Shown: positions 38,982-47,740 of the stretch, piece by piece
Position numbering within the stretch: position 1 is the first letter of the stretch
Layout: every line of letters starts with the position of its first letter
Source of the DNA: Rhodopseudomonas pentothenatexigens
Lineage (GTDB): Bacteria > Pseudomonadota > Alphaproteobacteria > Rhizobiales > Xanthobacteraceae
DNA: 64,000 bases
Direction: 5' to 3'
NCBI RefSeq assembly: GCF_900218015.1
Contig: NZ_UFQQ01000016.1
Span: 57,103 to 121,102 of the forward strand
Program-made: the position numbers and the translations under genes
Notes under the pieces: model-generated
What the model saw: only the letters and a program-made list of their open reading frames with translations
Database searches by the model: none
What the model was told of the DNA's origin: nothing

Positions 38982-39476
38982 TCAGTTGGTCCTGGACGAG
39001 CCGATCGCTCCGATCACCTGCTCGTTGAGCTTTCCGGTCTGCTCGATCGTCGACTTGAAGTAGCCTTCGGAGTCGCCGAGGGTGACGCGACGCTGGCAGA
39101 TCGGGGCACAACTGTAGGATTCCCGATTGATGCCGCGATACACCGTCACCACCTTGTCGGACGGGCCTTCGACCTGGATGACCCGGTCGGCGACGATCGT
39201 TCCTTTACGATCCATGGCGATGACGTTGGTGGCCCCATAGCCCTTGCCGGTGACCACGACCATACCGCCGGGCTGCAGGGTCACGTCCGCGATCAGCGGG
39301 TTGCCGACCACGATGGTCGCGATGTCTTGCGGCAGCTTGATCAGCTTGGCCTGATCGACATTGACGGCGATGGAATCCTCGGTGCCCGCCACCGCCGGTG
39401 CCGATACCAGTCCGAGCAGCAGCGAAGGAACGATCAGAACCGCGCCGAGGCGGCGCGTGAGGCGGAACGTCGACAT
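38982..39476 (-). CDS. Pilus assembly protein N-terminal domain protein
   Basis: The 164-residue exported protein has a signal peptide (LGAVLIVPSLLLGLVSAPAVA) followed by a domain like the N-terminus of CpaC secretins (T2SS-T3SS_pil_N type: AKLIKLPQDIATIVVGNPLI, VTGKGYGATNVIAMDRKG). It lacks a secretin channel domain, and two Cys lie in CAPICQRRV. Such short versions occur with Tad loci in Rhizobiales; the role is unknown. GGAG lies 6 nt before the ATG at 39476. Confidence 0.8.
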   Translation of the reverse strand: MSTFRLTRRLGAVLIVPSLLLGLVSAPAVAGTEDSIAVNVDQAKLIKLPQDIATIVVGNPLIADVTLQPGGMVVVTGKGYGATNVIAMDRKGTIVADRVIQVEGPSDKVVTVYRGINRESYSCAPICQRRVTLGDSEGYFKSTIEQTGKLNEQVIGAIGSSRTN

Positions 39477-39691
39477 ACTCAACTCCGGGACGTTTACGAG
39501 CCGACGAAAGCGATACGCAGCGGTGCCGGCGCCCGACGGATCGAAGGTGACGTGAATTGATGAACGAACCGCAAATCGAACAGCGCGTATTCGAGCCAAT
39601 TTGTCCGGTTTTGAACCACCGGAGCTGGCGGCCGCCTCCAGCCCGGTAACAAGGTGCCAGCACGACGTTCCGCTGACGCAATTACTTCAAA

Positions 39692-39707
39692 TTAACAGCA
39701 CATTTAC
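39692..39707. promoter_or_regulatory. CtrA-box-like motif upstream of flp
   Basis: TTAA-N7-TTTAC is one mismatch from TTAA-N7-TTAAC. It lies 165 bp before the flp ATG in the 395-bp divergent region 39477-39871, which otherwise holds no gene I can support and has an A/T-rich patch at 39680-39707. pilA is a classic CtrA target in Caulobacter. Confidence 0.45.
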
Positions 39708-39871
39708 CCTCCCGGATAAGTGCGGATGAAACACCTGATGCCCCCGGGTTTACGCAATCGAATTAACTGCGCTGCAATTTCCCACCCCTAGGTTAGCCCC
39801 ATGGTCACGGTGCTGAGAACGCCGGCAAGACCAATCAGAGTTCGACAGCCACGTGTACATGGAGCTATCCG

Positions 39872-40036
39872 ATGAAGAACATCGTTGCGCGTTTCATCAA
39901 GGACGAGTCCGGCGCCACCGCCATTGAATACGGCCTGATCGCGGCCGGCATCGCTCTCGCGATCATTGCGGTCGTGCAGGGCGTCGGCACCAAGCTCGGC
40001 ACCACCTTCACCAGCGTCTCGAACGCGCTGAAGTAA
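39872..40036 (+). CDS. flp: Flp/PilA-type major pilin
   Basis: This 54-residue prepilin has a short leader ending DESG, then ATAIEYGLIAAGIALAIIAV: cleavage after Gly14, Glu at +5 and Tyr at +6, the Flp signature. The hydrophobic helix is followed by a short Thr/Ser-rich end. GGAG lies 7 nt before the ATG. It forms the adhesive Tad pilus fibre. A strong terminator after it implies very high, largely independent expression. Confidence 0.95.
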   Translation: MKNIVARFIKDESGATAIEYGLIAAGIALAIIAVVQGVGTKLGTTFTSVSNALK

Positions 40037-40060
40037 TCGGCAGAACAGCCGACCAATCAA

Positions 40061-40086
40061 GACCCCGGCCCTCCGGGGTCTTTTTT
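40061..40086 (+). terminator. Intrinsic terminator of flp
   Basis: The stem GACCCCGG/CCGGGGTC with a CCCT loop is followed by six T. It separates abundant flp mRNA from the assembly genes. Confidence 0.92.
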
Positions 40087-40117
40087 GTTCACCGCCTCGC
40101 CTGTCGCAAGAGCGGAT

Positions 40118-40261
40118 ATGCCCGGATCCAGTCACATCCAACCGGCACCTCACGGCACGACGTCGGCCTCGCGCGATGTCGCCGCCCGACAGACGGTCTG
40201 CGCAGCGCTCGCTCTCGCGGTCGGGGCAGTGCTGATCCGGATCGTCCTGACGCTATGGTGA
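40118..40261 (+). CDS. Possible 47-residue membrane peptide
   Basis: An open frame from ATG to TGA encodes 47 residues: a polar N-terminal half and a C-terminal hydrophobic segment (VCAALALAVGAVLIRIVLTL) that could span the membrane. It lies between the flp terminator and cpaA. The ribosome site is weak (AGCGGA before the ATG) and I know no homologue, so it may be spurious. If real, a small Tad accessory membrane protein is plausible. Confidence 0.35.
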   Translation: MPGSSHIQPAPHGTTSASRDVAARQTVCAALALAVGAVLIRIVLTLW

Positions 40262-40360
40262 TGGCCAGACCCATTTCCATATCGTTCATTCTCGCGGACT
40301 AATTTAACGGAACGAGTCCGCGACGGCTCAGATTTCCACCGCGTCGAGACGAGGTCCCGG

Positions 40361-40885
40361 ATGATCGCCGACCTTCTGCGCATCTCGCTGTTCCCCGCCT
40401 TGATGGCGTTCGCCGCGGCGAGCGACCTGCTGACGATGACGATTTCGAATCGGGTCTCGCTGCTGCTGGTCGCAGGCTTTCTCGTGCTTGCGCCGCTCAG
40501 CGGTCTCGGTGCCTACGACATCCTGTTGCATTTCGGCGCCGGCGCGCTGGTACTCGCCGTTGCGTTCGGCTGTTTCGCGATGGGTTGGGTCGGGGGCGGT
40601 GACGCCAAGGTCGTCGCGGCCGCGGCTCTGTGGTTCGGGTTCGAGCATCTGCTGGACTACCTGCTTTACGCATCGCTGTTCGGCGGCGCGCTGACGCTGC
40701 TGCTGCTCGGCTTCCGGCAATGGCCGCTACCCTTTGGCCTCGCAGGTCAGGGCTGGCTGTTGCGCCTGCACGACCAGCAGAGCGGCATTCCCTACGGGAT
40801 CGCACTGGCTCTGGGCGCGCTGGTGGTCTACCCGCACACGCAATGGATCAAGGCCGTCGATATCGCCCGGCTCACGCTGAGCTGA
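40361..40885 (+). CDS. cpaA: Prepilin peptidase CpaA (TadV)
   Basis: The 174-residue integral membrane aspartyl protease cleaves Flp, TadE and TadG leaders. The two catalytic Asp are Asp22 (ASDLLTMTISNR) and Asp81 in the GxGD motif (GWVGGGDAK). It lacks the methylase domain, like other TadV proteins. Several hydrophobic helices are visible. It is followed by a 124-bp gap before cpaB, with a CtrA-box-like motif. Confidence 0.93.
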   Translation: MIADLLRISLFPALMAFAAASDLLTMTISNRVSLLLVAGFLVLAPLSGLGAYDILLHFGAGALVLAVAFGCFAMGWVGGGDAKVVAAAALWFGFEHLLDYLLYASLFGGALTLLLLGFRQWPLPFGLAGQGWLLRLHDQQSGIPYGIALALGALVVYPHTQWIKAVDIARLTLS

Positions 40886-40927
40886 TCGCCTGGGAACTTC
40901 GCGTTAACGCGATTTAGATACGCCTCA

Positions 40928-40943
40928 TTAACCATGCTTTGAC
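40928..40943 (+). promoter_or_regulatory. CtrA-box-like motif upstream of cpaB
   Basis: TTAA-N7-TTGAC is one mismatch from TTAA-N7-TTAAC, and its first half is exactly TTAACCAT, the CtrA half-site. It lies 67 bp before the cpaB ATG and would control the whole cpaB-tadC operon. Confidence 0.5.
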
Positions 40944-41009
40944 GAATAGCTGGTCAACTCGCCCTACTGCGGCGGGTGCGCCGCCTGTGTCCTGTGGAAA
41001 GTGAAGCGT

Positions 41010-41798
41010 ATGAATACCGCGCGCATTGTCGTCCTGACCATCGCAGTCGGTGCCGGCGGCGTCGCCGCTTACCTGGCCAGCAGTGCCGGGCCGCAACCGT
41101 CGACTCCGACCGAGTCGGTCGCCCAATTGGAGACGGTCGAAGTCCTGGTCGCCAAGAACGACATTCCGCTCGGCCAAGCGGTCGCGCCTGGAGATCTGCA
41201 ATGGCAGACCTGGCCGGCCGCAACCGCCAGCTCCAACTTCATCCGCCGCAACGATCAACCCAACGCCACCTCCGACATCGTCGGCTCGATCGCGCGGTCA
41301 CCGTTCATCGCCGGCGAACCGATCCGCGAGCAGAAGCTGGTCAAAGCCGACGGCTCGGGCTTCATGGCGGCGATCCTGCCCAGCGGCATGCGGGCGATCT
41401 CGACCGAGATTTCGCCCGAAACCGGCGCGGGCGGCTTCATCCTGCCGAACGACCGGGTCGACGTGATCCTGTCCAAGCGCGAGAAGAACCCGGACAATCC
41501 CTCCGGAGATCGCGTCAATTCCGAGATCATTCTCGGCAATGTTCGCGTGCTCGCAATCGATCAGACCATCGAAGAGAAGAACGGCCAGAAGGTCGTCGTC
41601 GGCAAGACCGCCACGCTGGAGCTGAAGCCGGAACAAGCCGAATTCCTGGCTCGAGCGCGCCAGAGCGGGACCTTGTCGCTAGCGCTGCGCAGCCTGGCCG
41701 ATGCCAGCCAGCCCGCAACCACCGAACACGACGCCAAACGCGACACCGTGAATGTCATCCGCTACGGCGTCACCACTCAGACGTCGTCGCAGAAGTGA
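41010..41798 (+). CDS. cpaB: Flp pilus assembly protein CpaB (RcpC)
   Basis: The 262-residue protein has an N-terminal membrane anchor (IVVLTIAVGAGGVAAYLAS) and a periplasmic SAF/AFP-like domain (VLVAKNDIPLGQAVAPGDL), then the RcpC domain (GFILPNDRVDVILSKRE). It probably supports the outer-membrane secretin. The ATG at 41010 has a GGAA site ~10 nt upstream; a GTG three codons earlier is possible. Confidence 0.93.
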   Translation: MNTARIVVLTIAVGAGGVAAYLASSAGPQPSTPTESVAQLETVEVLVAKNDIPLGQAVAPGDLQWQTWPAATASSNFIRRNDQPNATSDIVGSIARSPFIAGEPIREQKLVKADGSGFMAAILPSGMRAISTEISPETGAGGFILPNDRVDVILSKREKNPDNPSGDRVNSEIILGNVRVLAIDQTIEEKNGQKVVVGKTATLELKPEQAEFLARARQSGTLSLALRSLADASQPATTEHDAKRDTVNVIRYGVTTQTSSQK

Positions 41799-41811
41799 TT
41801 CGAGGCCCGAG

Positions 41812-43251
41812 ATGACCTGCGAAATCGGCACCCGACCCTTCCGGCCTCTGAGCAGTGTGGCGATCGCGCTGTCTGCCGCCGTCCTGGCGCTGATCCCGAG
41901 CTTCACCGCGGTCCAGGCTCGCGACTACCGCGCCGGTCCGGCCACGACGTCGAGCTCGGGCCTGAATGCCCAATCGATCGCGCTGGGCATCGGCAAATCG
42001 ATCGTGATTGACCTGCCGCGCGACATCAAGGACGTGCTGGTCGCAGATCCGAAGATCGCCAACGCGGTGATCCGTTCGGCGCAGCGCGCCTACATCATCG
42101 GCGCCACGGTGGGTCAGACCAACATCGTGTTCTTCGACTCGTCGGGCCAGCAGATCGCCGCCTACGACATCGCGGTGACCCGCGACCTCAACGGCCTCCG
42201 CGCCGCACTGAAGCAGTCGATCGCCAACGGCGACGTCCACGTCGAGGGACTCGGCGAAGGCGTGATGCTGACCGGCTGGGTCGGCTCGCCGATCGAAGCC
42301 CAGCAGGCGTTCGATCTGGCCGCGCGGTTGGTCGGTGACGACAAGAAGGTCGTCAACAACATCGCCGTGCGCGGACGCGACCAGGTGATGCTGAAGATCA
42401 CGGTCGCCGAAGTGCAGCGCGACGTCGTCAAGCAGCTCGGCGTCGATCTCAGCGCCAACCTGGCCTACGGCACCGCCGTCGTGAACTTCAAGAACACCAA
42501 CCCCTTCACGCAGTCGGGCGGCGCGCTGGTCTCCGACAACGCGCTGACGACAAAATTCGGATCGCTGCCGTCGGTCACCGCGACGCTGCGGGCGATGGAG
42601 AGCGCCGGTGTCGTGCGGACCCTGGCCGAGCCGAACCTGACCGCGATCTCCGGCGAGCCGGCAACCTTCCTGGCCGGCGGCGAATTCCCGGTTCCCAGCG
42701 GCGTCACCTGCACCAATGGCGTCTGCACGCCGTCGGTCCAATTCAAGAAATTCGGCATCCTGCTCAACTTCACCCCCGTGGTGATGACCGCCGGGCGGAT
42801 CAGCCTGAAGGTGATGACCGAGGTTTCGGAAGTCTCGAGCGACAATTCCGTCATCATCAGCAGCCTGTCGGTGCCGTCGATCAAGACCCGGCGGGTCGAG
42901 AGCACGGTGGAGATTCCGTCCGGTGGCTCGCTGGCGATGGCCGGGTTGATTCAGGAGCAGACCAAGCAGGCGATCAACGGATTGCCCGGCGCCGCCCAGA
43001 TTCCGGTGCTCGGCACGCTGTTCCGCAGCCGCGACTACATCAACCGGCAGACCGAGCTGATGGTGCTGGTGACGCCCTATGTGGTCCGCGCCGTGGCGCA
43101 GAAGGACCTGTCGCGGCCCGACGACGGCTTCGCCGACGCCTCGGATCCGCAGTCCGATCTGCTCGGCAGCATTAACAAGCTCTACGGCGTTCCGGGCCGC
43201 ACCGAGCCGGCGCGCTCCTATCGCGGCCGTATCGGCTTCATCACCGACTAG
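41812..43251 (+). CDS. cpaC: Tad secretin CpaC (RcpA)
   Basis: The 479-residue outer-membrane secretin has a signal peptide, an N-terminal pil_N domain (SIVIDLPRDIKDVLVADPKI), a BON-like segment (VHVEGLGEGVMLTGWVGSP) and the C-terminal secretin channel (LRAMESAGVVRTLAEPNLTA, VPSIKTRRVESTVEIPSGGS). It forms the pore for Flp pili. It begins 13 bp after cpaB. Confidence 0.95.
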   Translation: MTCEIGTRPFRPLSSVAIALSAAVLALIPSFTAVQARDYRAGPATTSSSGLNAQSIALGIGKSIVIDLPRDIKDVLVADPKIANAVIRSAQRAYIIGATVGQTNIVFFDSSGQQIAAYDIAVTRDLNGLRAALKQSIANGDVHVEGLGEGVMLTGWVGSPIEAQQAFDLAARLVGDDKKVVNNIAVRGRDQVMLKITVAEVQRDVVKQLGVDLSANLAYGTAVVNFKNTNPFTQSGGALVSDNALTTKFGSLPSVTATLRAMESAGVVRTLAEPNLTAISGEPATFLAGGEFPVPSGVTCTNGVCTPSVQFKKFGILLNFTPVVMTAGRISLKVMTEVSEVSSDNSVIISSLSVPSIKTRRVESTVEIPSGGSLAMAGLIQEQTKQAINGLPGAAQIPVLGTLFRSRDYINRQTELMVLVTPYVVRAVAQKDLSRPDDGFADASDPQSDLLGSINKLYGVPGRTEPARSYRGRIGFITD

Positions 43252-43270
43252 GCGGAGCGAGGACAGGACG

Positions 43271-43999
43271 ATGACACTCCCCACATCCGCCAAAGCGATG
43301 CGCGGCCTCGGTCTCGGGGCCGCTCTGATCGGTTTCTCGCTGTCGCTCGGCGCCTGCACCCATACCAACCGCGAAGTCGAAGTCACGCAGAGCATTCCGA
43401 CCGACTATCGGCAGCGCCATCCGATCGCGATCCGCGAAGCCGACCATACGGTCGAGGTGTTCGTCGGCAACGGCCGCGGCGGTCTGACAGCGCCGCAACG
43501 TGCCCAGGTTGCCGAGTTCGGCCAGACCTGGCTGCGCGAGGGCACCGGCCCCATCATCGCCGAAGTGCCGATCGAGACGCCGAATGCCAGGGCGGCCGCG
43601 GACTCCATGCGGGAAATCCAATCGGTCCTCGGCGCCGGCGGCGTTCCGCCGCGGGGCGTGACCGTGAAGCACTATCGCCCGGCCGATCCGCGCACTTTCG
43701 CCACCGTCCGGTTGATCTATCCCAGGATCGCGGCGGTCGCCGGCCCCTGCGGTCTGTGGCCGGAGGATCTCGGCCCCAGCATCAAGAACAAGGGCTATTT
43801 CGACAATCGGCAATACTGGAATCTGGGCTGCGCCAATCAGCGCAATCTGGCCGCAATGGTCGACAATCCGGCGGATCTGGTCCAGCCGCGTCCCGAGACT
43901 CCGCCCTACACCGCACGGCGCGTGGTGACCAACGATACCTATCGAACCACCAAGCCCGACACGACCGATAAGACCAAGTTGAGCAGCGTCGGACAATGA
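43271..43999 (+). CDS. cpaD: Pilus assembly lipoprotein CpaD
   Basis: The 242-residue CpaD-family protein has a lipoprotein signal with lipobox LGAC near residue 29, so it is likely anchored in the outer membrane next to the secretin. Conserved regions include IPTDYRQRHPIAI and GCANQRNLAAMVDNPADLVQPR. It ends in the ATGA that starts cpaE. Confidence 0.93.
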   Translation: MTLPTSAKAMRGLGLGAALIGFSLSLGACTHTNREVEVTQSIPTDYRQRHPIAIREADHTVEVFVGNGRGGLTAPQRAQVAEFGQTWLREGTGPIIAEVPIETPNARAAADSMREIQSVLGAGGVPPRGVTVKHYRPADPRTFATVRLIYPRIAAVAGPCGLWPEDLGPSIKNKGYFDNRQYWNLGCANQRNLAAMVDNPADLVQPRPETPPYTARRVVTNDTYRTTKPDTTDKTKLSSVGQ

Positions 44000-45267
44000 T
44001 CAGCTACTCCCGCCACAATCAGGATGACCCGGCGACCGCGGCTGCAGGTCTCGGGCCGGAAGAGCACATTGCGCCGGCACCGCGGGTATCCGTTCAGGCC
44101 TTCTGCGAAACCGTGGAGACCGCCGCGGCGGTGCAGGCCGCCGGCGAGGACCGCCGTCTCGCCAAAGCGCATCTCAAGATCCAGATGGGCGGCGTGGTCG
44201 CGGCGATCGAGGCGTATCGCTCGGCGCCGACACCCAACGTGATCATTCTCGAAACCGACGCGCGCAATGACGTGCTCGCCGGGCTGGATCAGCTCGCGAC
44301 GGTGTGCGACCCAGGCACCCGGGTTATCGTCATCGGCAAGGTCAACGATGTCACGCTGTATCGCGAGCTGGTTCGCCGCGGGGTCAGCGACTATGCGATC
44401 GCGCCGGTCCAGCCGATCGACGTGGTGCACTCGATCTGCAGCCTGTTCTCCGCCCCCGAAGCCAAGGCCGTCGGCCGAATCATCGCCGTGGTCGGGGCCA
44501 AGGGCGGCGTCGGAGCCTCCACCATCGCGCACAACGTCGCCTGGGCGATCGCGCGCGACCTCGCGTTGGATTCGGTGGTCGCGGACCTCGACCTCGCTTT
44601 CGGCACCGCCGGGCTCGACTACAATCAGGACCCGCCGCAGGGCATCGCCGAGGCTGTGTTTTCACCGGAACGGGTCGATACCGCCTTCGTCGACCGGCTG
44701 CTGTCGAAATGTACCGACCACCTCAGCCTGCTCGCCGCACCGGCGACGCTCGATCGAGTCTACGATTTTGGCACGGACGCGTTCGACGCGGTGTTCGACA
44801 CGCTGCGCACCACGATGCCGTGCATCGTGCTCGACGTGCCGCACCAATGGACCGGATGGACCAAACGTGCGCTGACGACCGCCGACGACATCCTGGTGGT
44901 GGCGACGCCGGATCTCGCGAACCTGCGCAACACCAAGAATCTGATCGACCTTCTCAAGGCCGCGCGCCCGAACGATCGACCGCCGCTGTACTGCCTCAAC
45001 CAGGTCGGTGTGCCCAAGCGGCCGGAAATCTCCACCGGCGAGTTCGCCAAGGCGATCGAAAGCCCGCCGATCGTCTCGATCCCGTTCGATCCGCAGTTGT
45101 TCGGCGCCGCCGCCAACAACGGCCAGATGATCGCGGAGATCGCAGCCAACCACAAGACCACGGACCTGTTCCTGCAGATCGCCCAGCGATTGACGGGACG
45201 CGGTGAGGCCAAGAAGACCAAGGGCTCGTTCCTGGCGCCGATCCTGGAGAAGCTGCGGGCCAAGTGA
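43996..45267 (+). CDS. cpaE: CpaE/TadZ pilus localisation ATPase
   Basis: The 423-residue protein has an N-terminal receiver-like domain (VIILETDARNDVLAGLDQLA) and a MinD/ParA-type domain. Its P-loop reads GAKGGVGASTIAHNVAW: the signature lysine before Ser/Thr is replaced by Ala, a deviation typical of TadZ proteins that position the pilus at a pole. The ATG overlaps the cpaD stop (ATGA). Confidence 0.93.
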   Translation: MISYSRHNQDDPATAAAGLGPEEHIAPAPRVSVQAFCETVETAAAVQAAGEDRRLAKAHLKIQMGGVVAAIEAYRSAPTPNVIILETDARNDVLAGLDQLATVCDPGTRVIVIGKVNDVTLYRELVRRGVSDYAIAPVQPIDVVHSICSLFSAPEAKAVGRIIAVVGAKGGVGASTIAHNVAWAIARDLALDSVVADLDLAFGTAGLDYNQDPPQGIAEAVFSPERVDTAFVDRLLSKCTDHLSLLAAPATLDRVYDFGTDAFDAVFDTLRTTMPCIVLDVPHQWTGWTKRALTTADDILVVATPDLANLRNTKNLIDLLKAARPNDRPPLYCLNQVGVPKRPEISTGEFAKAIESPPIVSIPFDPQLFGAAANNGQMIAEIAANHKTTDLFLQIAQRLTGRGEAKKTKGSFLAPILEKLRAK

Positions 45268-45288
45268 GCCGGATGTTGGAGTATCGAG

Positions 45289-46743
45289 GTGTTTGGTAAG
45301 CGCGGACCGGATAACGACGTCAGAGCCCCAAAGCCGGCGAGCTTTGCGCCGGAGGCGACGGCGCGCGCCCCCGATTCGCGACCGGTCGTCTCCTCGCCGC
45401 CGATCGCTCCGACGCGCGCAAGCCCCCCGCCACCGACCGCGATCGAGACGCGCCGATCCGAGACCTACTACCAGGTCAAGGCGACGATCTTCGGTGCGCT
45501 GATCGAAGCCATCGACCTCGCGCAGCTCGCCAAACTCGACGGCGAATCCGCGCGCGAAGAGATCCGAGACATCGTCAACGAAATCATCGCGATCAAGAAC
45601 ATCGTGATGTCGATCGCCGAGCAGGAGGAGCTGCTCGACGACATCTGCAACGACGTGCTCGGCTACGGTCCGCTGGAGCCGCTGCTGTCGCGCGACGACA
45701 TCTCCGACATCATGGTCAACGGCGCCGGCACGGTGTACATCGAAGTCGCGGGCCGCATTCAGCGCACCGGCATCCGGTTCCGCGACAACCAGCAGCTGCT
45801 CAACATCTGCCAGCGCATCGTCAGCCAGGTCGGCCGGCGCGTCGACGAGTCGTCTCCGATCTGCGACGCGCGCCTCGCCGACGGTTCTCGTGTCAACGCG
45901 ATCGTTCCGCCGCTGGCGATCGACGGGCCGGCGCTGACCATCCGCAAATTCAAGAAGGACAAGCTGACTCTCGACCAGTTGGTTAAGTTCGGCGCGATCA
46001 CCCCGGAAGGCGCGCAGATTCTGCAGATCATCGGCCGCGTCCGCTGCAACGTGCTGATCTCCGGCGGCACCGGTTCGGGCAAGACTACGCTACTCAACTG
46101 CCTCACCAACTACATCGACGACGAAGAGCGTATCATCACCTGCGAGGATGCGGCCGAGCTGCAACTGCAGCAGCCTCACGTCGTGCGCCTGGAAACCCGC
46201 CCACCCAATATCGAGGGCGAAGGCCAGGTCACGATGCGGGATCTGGTCCGCAACTGTCTGCGTATGCGACCGGAACGGATCATCGTCGGCGAAGTCCGTG
46301 GCCCCGAAGCATTCGACCTGTTGCAGGCGATGAACACCGGTCACGACGGCTCGATGGGCACGCTGCACGCCAACAACCCGCGCGAGGCGCTGTCGCGCTG
46401 CGAGTCGATGATCACGATGGGCGGTTTCGCACTTCCATCGCGGACGATCCGAGAAATGATCTGCGCCTCGATCGACGTCGTTATCCAAGCCGCGCGCCTG
46501 CGCGACGGCTCGCGCCGCATCACCCACATCACCGAGGTGATGGGGATGGAAGGCGACACCATCATCACACAGGATATCTTCGTTTACGACCTGCTGGGCG
46601 AGGATTCCAACGGTCATATCGTCGGCCGTCACCGAGCGACCGGCATCGGCCGCCCGCGGTTCTGGGAGCGCGCACGCTACTTCGGCGAAGAGCAACGACT
46701 CGCCGCGGCGCTCGACGCCGCGGAGGTCGTCGCGAACTCATAG
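45289..46743 (+). CDS. cpaF: Tad secretion ATPase CpaF (TadA)
   Basis: The 484-residue hexameric ATPase powers pilus extension and probably retraction. The N-terminal ~80 residues are Pro/Ala-rich. The core has [20 protein letters not shown], Walker [15 protein letters not shown], the Asp box CEDAAELQL, Walker [15 protein letters not shown] and [15 protein letters not shown]. The start is GTG with a GGAG-type site upstream. Confidence 0.96.
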   Translation: MFGKRGPDNDVRAPKPASFAPEATARAPDSRPVVSSPPIAPTRASPPPPTAIETRRSETYYQVKATIFGALIEAIDLAQLAKLDGESAREEIRDIVNEIIAIKNIVMSIAEQEELLDDICNDVLGYGPLEPLLSRDDISDIMVNGAGTVYIEVAGRIQRTGIRFRDNQQLLNICQRIVSQVGRRVDESSPICDARLADGSRVNAIVPPLAIDGPALTIRKFKKDKLTLDQLVKFGAITPEGAQILQIIGRVRCNVLISGGTGSGKTTLLNCLTNYIDDEERIITCEDAAELQLQQPHVVRLETRPPNIEGEGQVTMRDLVRNCLRMRPERIIVGEVRGPEAFDLLQAMNTGHDGSMGTLHANNPREALSRCESMITMGGFALPSRTIREMICASIDVVIQAARLRDGSRRITHITEVMGMEGDTIITQDIFVYDLLGEDSNGHIVGRHRATGIGRPRFWERARYFGEEQRLAAALDAAEVVANS

Positions 46744-46756
46744 AGAGGCGGCCGCG

Positions 46757-47731
46757 ATGGAGATGCAAACGCTCGCACTCGGCTTCTTCGCCGCGATCGC
46801 GGTCGGCGGCTTGGCATGGGTGTTCCTCTATCCGATGCTCTCGGGCGAGACCAAGGTCGAGAAGCGGCTGACCTCGGTGGCGCGAACCACCCCGGCAGTG
46901 CGCCAGGTCGATCGCGCCCAGCGGTCGCGTCGCGAGCAGATCGAAGGATCGCTCAAGGAGATCGAAGCGCGAAGCGAGAGACAGAAGAAGCTTCCGCTCG
47001 GCGCGCGGCTGTCGCAAGCCGGGCTCGATTGGACGCCAGCCAAGTTCGGCGTGGTCTCGGCATTTCTCGGCCTGACGGTGTTCGGCATCGCCGCGATCTT
47101 CGGTGCGGGGCTGCTTGCCGCGGCCGGTCTCGGTTTCGCCGCAGGCTTCGGCCTGCCTCGCTGGATCCTGGGCTTCCTGAAGCGACGCCGTGAACGGAAG
47201 TTTCTGGCCGCCCTCCCCGACGCGGTGGACATCATCGTCCGCGGCATCAAGGCGGGCCTGCCTCTGTTCGACTCGATCAAGGTGGTCGCGGCCGACTCGC
47301 CGGAGCCGCTCCGCAGCGAGTTCAACGCGATCATCGAGACCCAGGCGATCGGCATGCCGCTCGGCGAGGCCTGCGCTCGCCTGTACGAACGGATGCCGGT
47401 CCCGGAGGCCAATTTCTTCGGGATCGTGGTCGCGATCCAGCAGAAGTCGGGCGGCAATCTGTCGGAAGCACTCAGCAACCTGTCCAAGGTGCTCCGCGAT
47501 CGCAAGAAGATGTCCGAAAAAATCCAGGCGATGTCGATGGAAGCAAAGGCATCCGCCGCGATCATCGGTTCGCTGCCGCCGATCGTCATGCTGCTGGTGT
47601 ATCTGAGCACGCCTGACTACATTTCGCTGCTGTGGACGCACCCGACCGGCCGTATCCTGCTCGCGATTTCCGCGATGTGGATGTCGGCGGGCATCTTCGT
47701 GATGAAGAAGATGATCAACTTCGACTTCTGA
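46757..47731 (+). CDS. tadB: Tad inner-membrane platform protein TadB
   Basis: The 324-residue protein has a T2SSF domain (FLAALPDAVDIIVRGIKAGL, SGGNLSEALSNLSKVLRDRK) and membrane helices at the N-terminus, near residues 95-140 and at the C-terminus. With TadC it forms the platform moved by CpaF. It follows cpaF by 13 bp. Confidence 0.95.
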   Translation: MEMQTLALGFFAAIAVGGLAWVFLYPMLSGETKVEKRLTSVARTTPAVRQVDRAQRSRREQIEGSLKEIEARSERQKKLPLGARLSQAGLDWTPAKFGVVSAFLGLTVFGIAAIFGAGLLAAAGLGFAAGFGLPRWILGFLKRRRERKFLAALPDAVDIIVRGIKAGLPLFDSIKVVAADSPEPLRSEFNAIIETQAIGMPLGEACARLYERMPVPEANFFGIVVAIQQKSGGNLSEALSNLSKVLRDRKKMSEKIQAMSMEAKASAAIIGSLPPIVMLLVYLSTPDYISLLWTHPTGRILLAISAMWMSAGIFVMKKMINFDF

Positions 47732-47740
47732 GGGTGCGTC

